From: a virus
Strand: one strand, 5' to 3'
DNA: 64,000 nucleotides
IMG/VR virus record: IMGVR_UViG_3300020391_000004
Location: 62,001-126,000 of that record
The translations under genes were made by a program, and so were the position numbers. Shown piece by piece: positions 58,328 to 64,000 of the stretch (the stretch's first letter is position 1; every line of letters starts with the position of its first letter). Under the pieces are notes generated by a model. It had not been told where the DNA came from. It saw nothing but the letters and a program-made list of their open reading frames with translations, and made no database searches.

Positions 58328-58981
58328 TTACGTGTTAGCACCTGTGATGCGTTTAATCATATTTTTATTTGCTGTTTTGTTAGATGTCTTAGGATTAATC
58401 TTTTGATCAAGTCCGCCATATTTCTTTTGTTGGTCCTTACCTATCTTGTCAAATTGAGGATCATTTTTCAAATTACCTACAAATTTATTAAACCCTTTTT
58501 GCATTCTATCTAAAAATGAAGGTTTATTATTTTTATCAGGTTGTAAGTTAGGTGTTATAGGTTTGTAAGTATTGTCCTTGTTTAAAGCATACCTGTTTAA
58601 AGGCGTAATAGGCATTAATCTTTTATCAATACTAGGTTTAATCTTTTTATCAGGACTAAATGGATTGCCTGGAGAATTCTTTTGAGATATTGTCTCCGGT
58701 GGAGCCATAGGATTATCTATTTTAGGTTCTTTTTTTGGTTGTTTTTTTATTTCTTTATTAAGTAATCTATATTTTTCTGCGATACCACTTAGTGTATCAC
58801 CTTTTTTTACAGTATAGCTTTTGCCGTTTGGCAGTTTTACTTTTTGTCCAATGCTTATCTTATTCGGGTCTTTTATTCCACTAAGTTTTGCAAGAGTACG
58901 GTAAGTTACACGTTCGTCTACCTTTTCAACTTCTTCATTAATTTTGCGTAATGATTCTATTGCTTTATATAAATCTAGCAT
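58328..58981 (-). CDS. LysM-domain protein
   Basis: 217 residues. YTVKKGDTLSGIAEKYRLLN is a LysM peptidoglycan-binding motif, preceded by a shorter LysM-like stretch (SGIKDPNKISIGQKVKL). The rest is Pro/Lys/Asn-rich and likely disordered. In a structural operon it may bind cell wall in a tail or baseplate setting. Confidence 0.8.
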   Translation of the reverse strand: MLDLYKAIESLRKINEEVEKVDERVTYRTLAKLSGIKDPNKISIGQKVKLPNGKSYTVKKGDTLSGIAEKYRLLNKEIKKQPKKEPKIDNPMAPPETISQKNSPGNPFSPDKKIKPSIDKRLMPITPLNRYALNKDNTYKPITPNLQPDKNNKPSFLDRMQKGFNKFVGNLKNDPQFDKIGKDQQKKYGGLDQKINPKTSNKTANKNMIKRITGANT

Positions 58982-59488
58982 TTACTTTCCTTTTGCTTCA
59001 AACTCATACTTACGAGTCTCTAAACCCTTTAGCATATTGCCATTGTATTCGTCACCAAAAGAATCCGATGCTTTTACATCTTTGGCATCTTTGTAATCAG
59101 GATCTTCTAATTTAGAAATATATTCTGCATCCTGCTCTTTTATTGCTTCTTCTCTTGCAATTTCTTCAGGATGATCGCTATTAATTACTACCAAATGGCT
59201 TGCTGGAACTCCAACTACTTGAGTAATATATTCATACAAAGAATTTGCAGTTACTGGATATTTTAGTTCTGCATCCATAATAAACACTTCAGCATTATTA
59301 AGTGTTTGAAAATCCATGGGGTGTTCTTGTATTGGAGTTTTTTTAGGTTTGCTAATACTTGCAACTTCATACTTTTCAAGTGCAGATTCTAGAGCGTCCA
59401 TTCTTTCATCATCTAACATCTCTGCAATTTTTAAACGAAACTTATATGTTTGTTCATTTTCTACTAGATAACTCTTAAAACTTTTCAT
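58982..59488 (-). CDS. Hypothetical structural-operon protein, 168 aa
   Basis: Starts MKSFKSYLVENEQ, a form seen at the N-terminus of marine T4-like head-associated proteins, with LVE followed by NE as a possible protease processing site. No domain recognised. Its leader has a late element and AAGGAT. It lies between gp16 and the LysM gene. Confidence 0.6.
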   Translation of the reverse strand: MKSFKSYLVENEQTYKFRLKIAEMLDDERMDALESALEKYEVASISKPKKTPIQEHPMDFQTLNNAEVFIMDAELKYPVTANSLYEYITQVVGVPASHLVVINSDHPEEIAREEAIKEQDAEYISKLEDPDYKDAKDVKASDSFGDEYNGNMLKGLETRKYEFEAKGK

Positions 59489-59512
59489 CTTACAATCCTT
59501 TTTATATGTGTG

Positions 59513-59520
59513 TATTTATT
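59513..59520 (-). promoter_or_regulatory. Late promoter element
   Basis: AATAAATA on the minus strand, 24 nt before the ATG at 59488, with ribosome binding site between. It overlaps the gp16 stop codon. Confidence 0.6.
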
Positions 59521-60031
59521 CCTTTTCGTGTGTATCACGTCCTAGTATTTCTTGTAATAGTTGGGTACGATCTATAGCATGACCTTGTCCATCTTCCGTA
59601 TCTTCCCCTCGATCATATGCTTGTTTTGCAAGTTTTGCATCAAGTGTTGCTTTTTTTATTTGTAAATCCACCATACGTAATTTCTTATTTACTTTATGTT
59701 GTTTTGCATTTAGTGCAGTATCTAACATACGACTTGCATTGTTAAAAATTTCTCCGCTAAAACGTGCTTCAACATTCATACCGAGGTCCATCAGATCCTT
59801 AAACGTATCTTTTGCTAAGTCAGCAATATCATCCATCTCTTTATCACTAGTGCCAAGTTCTCTTACACTAGGCAAAGCTGCATCAATTTTATCTACATTT
59901 TCCATTGCCGTTTGTAGTTCAGGAATATCATCTGCAGTAATAGTATCTACTACTTTAGCATTTTCTTCTTTTGTTAAAGGCATTTCTTCGTTGACTTCAA
60001 CATTGAATAATTCTTCAAGTTTTTTTGTCAT
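59516..60031 (-). CDS. 16: Terminase small subunit gp16-like
   Basis: 171 residues. The central helical region (GEIFNNASRMLDTALNAKQ, then MVDLQIKKATLDAKLAKQ) resembles the oligomerising helices of T4 gp16, and the ends are acidic and flexible. gp16 binds DNA at the packaging site and regulates gp17. Position two late operons upstream of gp17 is consistent. Assignment is from pattern and place. Confidence 0.6.
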   Translation of the reverse strand: MTKKLEELFNVEVNEEMPLTKEENAKVVDTITADDIPELQTAMENVDKIDAALPSVRELGTSDKEMDDIADLAKDTFKDLMDLGMNVEARFSGEIFNNASRMLDTALNAKQHKVNKKLRMVDLQIKKATLDAKLAKQAYDRGEDTEDGQGHAIDRTQLLQEILGRDTHEKE

Positions 60032-60059
60032 TAGATTTCCTAATTTTATTAATACTTAG

Positions 60060-60500
60060 TTATCGTTTACCGTTATGAAAAATATCTTCTTCAGTGACAA
60101 CTCTAAAACGTAAACCTTTATGCTTGGCCCATTTAGCCGCTGCTTCCCATTTTGCGTGGTTTACTGCTATTGCAATTTTCTCCTGTTTGCGGGTTTTTTC
60201 AGTCAACACTGTCTGCGATTTTGGTTTTACCTCAATTAATTCAGCATGTTTTTTACCATTTTTATCTTGATACATTACAACAAAATCTGGCACATATACA
60301 GTACCTTTTCCCGTTAGCGGATTGCGGTAAGGTATTTGTATTGCTTCACTTGCCCAATTTACTACGCTAGGATGATTGTCACAAAAACGCATAAATGCAT
60401 GTTCCCATCCACTTCTATATCGAGGAGATTTATTACCACTATACTTTTGTGGATTTTTCATTTCGTATAAGCCGTTAGCAAATTTGTTACGACTAAACAT
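60060..60500 (-). CDS. 4: Head-completion protein gp4-like (TnsA-type nuclease fold)
   Basis: 146 residues. RYRSGWEHAFMRFCD and VYVPDFVVMY then AELIEVKPKSQTV give the E...D...ExK acid and Lys pattern of a PD-(D/E)XK nuclease, as in TnsA and T4 gp4. gp4 finishes the packaged head, probably trimming DNA. It lies between the tail-tube-like and gp16 genes. Confidence 0.75.
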   Translation of the reverse strand: MFSRNKFANGLYEMKNPQKYSGNKSPRYRSGWEHAFMRFCDNHPSVVNWASEAIQIPYRNPLTGKGTVYVPDFVVMYQDKNGKKHAELIEVKPKSQTVLTEKTRKQEKIAIAVNHAKWEAAAKWAKHKGLRFRVVTEEDIFHNGKR

Positions 60501-60869
60501 TTATGCCTCCACTTGGCGGGCTATATTCTCATTAGGTTTAATATTTTGTTCGTATCCTAGTAAACTTGATGTACGTCTACTAAGATTTAAAAATGTAGGA
60601 ATTGCACTTTTTAAATTTGAATCGTCAAATTCTTTTATTATATCTATGATGTTTATGTTCAATTCATTTGCTGCTTCTATAACGGCTGCAGTAAGTGCTG
60701 CTGCCGCATCTGGATTTTTTGTCCTAGCAATAAAAAAACTTTTTGCTGCTTCAAACTCATTGTCTGTCATACTAATTTGATTAGTAAAATAGTTTGTAAA
60801 ATAATCTTGAACTCTCTGATCAAAATTATCTACTGGATTTATTAATGGTAAGTTAGTATCTTGTGACAT
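60501..60869 (-). CDS. Hypothetical structural-operon protein, 122 aa
   Basis: A helical Asn/Ala-rich protein (FTNYFTNQISMTDNEFEAAK, then AALTAAVIEAANELN). It directly follows the tail-tube-like gene (1-nt overlap) and precedes the gp4-like gene. No domain recognised. A neck or baseplate role is possible from place. Confidence 0.6.
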   Translation of the reverse strand: MSQDTNLPLINPVDNFDQRVQDYFTNYFTNQISMTDNEFEAAKSFFIARTKNPDAAAALTAAVIEAANELNINIIDIIKEFDDSNLKSAIPTFLNLSRRTSSLLGYEQNIKPNENIARQVEA

Positions 60870-62143
60870 TAAATTATTCCGTCTAATGGAGTTTGTAGTC
60901 TACTTTTTTTACTATACTGTTTTAAATCGCTTATATGTATTGGCTTACTGACTGTTCCAGTACCTGCAGGAATTTTGGTTGTATTTCCACCGACATTAAC
61001 AGAATTTACACGTCTAGTGTTATTTGCATTACCTATATTGACGCCTCCACTAGTAACTACATTATCGGTAATAACTCTATTACTGTTTGTATTATTTTGT
61101 ATGTTTTGATTTTTTCCAGTAATAGTGCTAATAATTCCTTTTTCGATAGACAGAGCATAGTTGTTTGCAATTTTTTCAGCCTCGCCTGTTATAGGAACTA
61201 GTATATTACTTGTTGGCTTTTTACCTGATATTAAATTATTAGCAAAAATATTAAGTGTCTCTTCGAACACATTTAGTCCATTTGGATTTTTTGTTTGATT
61301 GAATATTATTTCTGCATCTGTAATTGTGCCTATAACATTTCCATCAAATAAATCAGTAGCACGTTGCGATGTAACACTGGTTAGTGTGCCGTCTATAAAT
61401 GCAGTATCATCAGCTATTGTTGTAGCACTTAAATCACTTTTTTCTACATCATAATGTATATCACCAAATCCTCTTGGATTTATGTTATTTACAAAACCAG
61501 TAGCATATTTTACAGTTTCATATGCTAATTGCATTGTATTTTCCATTAATCCGCCATTAGCATAAGCATGTTGATCATGTGAAAAACTAGTAATAATTGG
61601 ATTTACAAGCGTGTATTCACCAAACTTATGATTTTGCATACTATAAATTTTAATGTTTTTAAAAAATCTTTTGTTTCCGCGTTGTAGTCCCCATTGTTGT
61701 TGAGTCCTATTTGCATACTTGTCACTTGTAGTGTACGCATTTCCATCTAAACTATATGTGGGATCTGCATTATAGTAAATGTAATACTTATGCCACATTT
61801 CTCTAATTACTTCTTTTGTATCATCGTGGAAACGTATTGTTATAGGCTGGTAATTAAATTTATGATGACTTTGTGTTTGTCTATTATATTGATTATGTGT
61901 TTGTACGTCTAAGGTATAGGCAGGTAAATCCGCACTTTTAACTAGTAATGGAATCTCTAATTGTGCTATTGTGTCAAATAAAGTCGCGGCCTCTGGAGTA
62001 AATTCAAATACTACATGAAATAAATTAGAATATTTAGGTTGGAGCTCATAGTTATTATCAACAAAAGTTTTAGATGCGTGTTTGTAATCACGCATCGTAT
62101 CACCTGTTGAAAATTGTGTGAGTAAAGGATTTACACTAGCCAT
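60869..62143 (-). CDS. Tail-tube-like baseplate protein (gp48/gp54 type)
   Basis: 424 residues. The N-terminal part, YSNLFHVVFEFTPEAA and KSADLPAYTLDVQTHNQYN, follows the tail-tube fold pattern also seen in gp19 (below). The C-terminal part is a long Asn/Thr/Gly-rich extension. In T4, gp48 and gp54 start the tail tube on the baseplate and share the tube fold. The C-terminal extension has no recognised domain. Confidence 0.6.
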   Translation of the reverse strand: MASVNPLLTQFSTGDTMRDYKHASKTFVDNNYELQPKYSNLFHVVFEFTPEAATLFDTIAQLEIPLLVKSADLPAYTLDVQTHNQYNRQTQSHHKFNYQPITIRFHDDTKEVIREMWHKYYIYYNADPTYSLDGNAYTTSDKYANRTQQQWGLQRGNKRFFKNIKIYSMQNHKFGEYTLVNPIITSFSHDQHAYANGGLMENTMQLAYETVKYATGFVNNINPRGFGDIHYDVEKSDLSATTIADDTAFIDGTLTSVTSQRATDLFDGNVIGTITDAEIIFNQTKNPNGLNVFEETLNIFANNLISGKKPTSNILVPITGEAEKIANNYALSIEKGIISTITGKNQNIQNNTNSNRVITDNVVTSGGVNIGNANNTRRVNSVNVGGNTTKIPAGTGTVSKPIHISDLKQYSKKSRLQTPLDGII

Positions 62144-62157
62144 TAGAACTTATCCTA

Positions 62158-62775
62158 TTAGCCGGTTACTGTTTGACCAATTGTTCTATCTATTGAAGAA
62201 CCTATTCCTTCGCCTAGTGGAGTTTGTACTGCATTATCAAATCTTACAGCCATTGTAATATTTGCTGGATCTTGTGATGCATAATCTAGTTCGTTATAAT
62301 TTATATTTTGTACGAAACAACCATATAACTCCCAAGTTTCAAGTACGTTTGGAGTATTTGCACCATTTCCACCGTCTAGTATTTCAAAACGTGTTATAAA
62401 TTTATAATCTATACCCGAAGCAGCACTGGATTGTTCCATGAAGTCAAATTGCTTTTGGATTTGCTCACCGCATAGTCTTGATATAGCACCGTTTACATCA
62501 TCACGTAAATTTACTGTTATTGGATCCCAATTATGTTTTCCTATAAGATAAACTTTACTGTTATAGATATCAATCATATTTTCTTCAAATGTTACTGCTG
62601 GACGAGTAATATTCATTATTTGCTTTGTCATTTCAGTTCTAGGTGTACTGACGCCAAAGTTTTCAAAACTGGCTCTAAAGCGGTATTTTAGTTTTGGCAT
62701 TAGCAAGCCTTGACTTGCCGCACTCTGATCACCGTCTATAGGTACTGTGAACTTTGTTAATGATGAAACTGACAT
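62158..62775 (-). CDS. 19: Tail tube protein gp19
   Basis: 205 residues. MPKLKYRFRASFENFG at the N-terminus and NVLETWELYGCFVQNINYNELDYAS-like strands (in part) are the tube fold; the order behind gp18 matches T4. It builds the inner tail tube. A late element (GATAAATA) and AGGAGC lie upstream. Confidence 0.88.
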   Translation of the reverse strand: MSVSSLTKFTVPIDGDQSAASQGLLMPKLKYRFRASFENFGVSTPRTEMTKQIMNITRPAVTFEENMIDIYNSKVYLIGKHNWDPITVNLRDDVNGAISRLCGEQIQKQFDFMEQSSAASGIDYKFITRFEILDGGNGANTPNVLETWELYGCFVQNINYNELDYASQDPANITMAVRFDNAVQTPLGEGIGSSIDRTIGQTVTG

Positions 62776-62806
62776 TTAATTCTGCTCCTAATAGTAATTA
62801 TAAAAG

Positions 62807-62814
62807 TATTTATC
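62807..62814 (-). promoter_or_regulatory. Late promoter for gp19
   Basis: GATAAATA on the minus strand, 31 nt before the ATG at 62775, with AGGAGC in between. It lies just after the gp18 terminator. Confidence 0.6.
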
Positions 62815-62827
62815 AGTTTAAAGCCAT

Positions 62828-62853
62828 AAAAAATGGGGGTATAAACCCCCATT
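62828..62853 (-). terminator. Rho-independent terminator after gp18
   Basis: Minus strand stem AATGGGGG/CCCCCATT (62853-62846 with 62839-62832), 6-nt loop, then a run of six T. It separates gp18 from gp19 transcription. Confidence 0.85.
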
Positions 62854-62869
62854 GTAATTTTTATTATAT

Positions 62870-64000
62870 TTAAACTGTACTTGCGGCTGCAACGTTTCCA
62901 CTTGCAATTTCGCCTGTATTTTTTAGTCTTATCGGAATGAAAATAAATTCAGCTGATTTAACAGGTTCTATAGCAACATCAACATACAACTCGTTTCTGT
63001 CTATTCTATCTGATGTATTATTTGTATCATCACATACTACTAAGTAGTCGAATACTCCACGTTTTGCGACTAAATCATTAAGTGTTTGTTCGATTTGTTG
63101 TTTTAGCTCGTCTCTAGTTATTTTATCATTTGGTTCAAATACAAATCCTGTTGCAATTGTTTGTAGCTGACGTCTTAAATATCCTGTCAAGCGTGATATG
63201 TTTATACGGTCTAAAGCACTTGTACTTGCTGCTCTAGTCTTGTTACCATAATTTAAAATTCCGCTTCCTGCAAAGAAAGCAATTGGATTTACTCTATTTG
63301 TATATAATGTATCTCTAACACTTTCACGTATGTTATCTGTAACAAAAGTTCCAGTTGTTGAATCTATATATCCGATACTTGCTATGTTATCAACTAGTCC
63401 ACGACGTGTACCTGCAGGTGCAAACCATGGAAAACTAATATCATCACTCCTTGCAATAGTCCTTAACATTGCATGACTTGGCGGTACTACAATTGTATTA
63501 CCGTTTAAATCATTTGTTGTGGCACTTGGATAAAATACTGCTAGATAAGGATCACTAGTTACTAATCCATCTTCATTATTATCACTGGCATTTGCTGTAT
63601 TAGTTGTATAGTTTTCTAATGCAGTGCTTGTTGCGGCTAATCTTAACGGTGTATCACCTATAACAAATGCAGTTTGTCTTCTATCATTATTTAGACTGAC
63701 CATATTGCTAATTAGCTCTGGATAACCGGGAGATGCAATTACATTAAAAGTTCTTGCATCTTCACGTAATTCTGCACTTGCATCTAAAGCAGACTTCATA
63801 GCATTTACTACTACTGTTCTTACTGCTTTACGTCCAAAAGTAGTACCACTTTCTGTTACCCATGCATCCTTCTCAGTAGGTAGTGTTGGATATAAAGTTG
63901 TATCACTAAAATTTGTTCTACTAAAGTAATCAGCTCTAAATTTCTTTACATTGTATGTACTGCGTCTTGTATTAAACAATAACATACCACGTGGATAAAT
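62870..64000 (-). CDS. 18: Tail sheath protein gp18 (partial, C-terminal part)
   Basis: The frame stays open to the window edge (five more codons before the Met at 63985), so the gene is cut at its 5' end. The visible 376 residues include FPWFAPAGTRRGLVDN, NPIAFFAGSGILNYGNKTR, INISRLTGYLRRQL and KSAEFIFIPIRL, the C-terminal core and strand-exchange parts of T4-like contractile sheaths. Position before gp19 agrees. Confidence 0.93.
   Translation of the reverse strand: MYPRGMLLFNTRRSTYNVKKFRADYFSRTNFSDTTLYPTLPTEKDAWVTESGTTFGRKAVRTVVVNAMKSALDASAELREDARTFNVIASPGYPELISNMVSLNNDRRQTAFVIGDTPLRLAATSTALENYTTNTANASDNNEDGLVTSDPYLAVFYPSATTNDLNGNTIVVPPSHAMLRTIARSDDISFPWFAPAGTRRGLVDNIASIGYIDSTTGTFVTDNIRESVRDTLYTNRVNPIAFFAGSGILNYGNKTRAASTSALDRINISRLTGYLRRQLQTIATGFVFEPNDKITRDELKQQIEQTLNDLVAKRGVFDYLVVCDDTNNTSDRIDRNELYVDVAIEPVKSAEFIFIPIRLKNTGEIASGNVAAASTV

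Noticed and set aside
1-64000. tRNA genes and CRISPR arrays
   Set aside because: No cloverleaf consensus and no spaced direct-repeat arrays were seen on either strand by eye.

Overview
This window is part of the genome of a lytic, T4-like marine myovirus. It contains T4-type replication and recombination genes (gp41 fragment, gp61 primase, UvsW, UvsX, UvsY, gp32), T4-type morphogenesis genes (gp16, gp17, gp18 fragment, gp19, a gp48/gp54-like tail-tube protein, a gp4-like head-completion nuclease), T4-type late promoters (NATAAATA) and no rRNA, tRNA or host operons. The sequence is strongly AT-rich and packed end to end with genes, many overlapping as TAATG or ATGA. It also carries host-derived metabolic genes (purM, rpiB, nth, ClpP, PsiE, SufE, ferredoxin, amidinotransferase). 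Together these suit a pelagiphage- or cyanophage-like virus of an AT-rich marine bacterium such as an alphaproteobacterium. Host identity is inference.

Layout. Almost everything is on the minus strand, so transcription runs from high to low coordinates. (1) 1-6.7 kb: replicative helicase and primase, separated by a radical-SAM gene; an NqrM-like protein, a PIG-L deacetylase, an SGNH protein and a short plus-strand pair; then a miniature DnaE-like protein. (2) 6.7-20 kb: endonuclease III, PurM, amidinotransferase, probable clamp-loader subunit, ClpP, PsiE, UvsW, SufE and ferredoxin, and an AAA+ ATPase. (3) 20-24.6 kb: RpiB, a PP-loop ATPase and a two-gene tripartite tricarboxylate transporter (TctA, TctC). 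(4) 24.6-34.6 kb: small early genes behind strong sigma70-like promoters (TTGACA-N16-TATTAT), with tiny membrane-protein genes chained by one-base start/stop overlaps. Two structured leader RNAs here share a perfect 13-nt complementarity. (5) 34.8-49 kb: an unusually large surface-glycan cassette with glycosyltransferases of several folds, methyltransferases, a kinase-methyltransferase fusion and a nucleotidyltransferase-cupin fusion. An ExbB/ExbD-like ion-channel pair sits inside it. (6) 48.8-52.5 kb: recombination and ssDNA-binding module. (7) 52.6-64 kb: structural and packaging module, ending in the truncated tail sheath gene.

How the genes work together. Early sigma70-type promoters drive small takeover genes, gp32 and uvsX. 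NATAAATA late promoters drive structural genes and some accessory genes; four of them lie 4-5 nt before a start codon and predict leaderless late mRNAs. The accessory load falls into three themes: glycan modification (glycosyltransferases, a deacetylase, five SGNH-fold proteins, sulfotransferase-like proteins), nutrient uptake and nucleotide supply (TctAC, PurM, RpiB, a dihydroorotate-dehydrogenase-like protein), and iron-sulfur or redox functions (SufE, FdxA, NqrM-like, radical SAM). All functional assignments come from reading motifs by eye; no database search was run.
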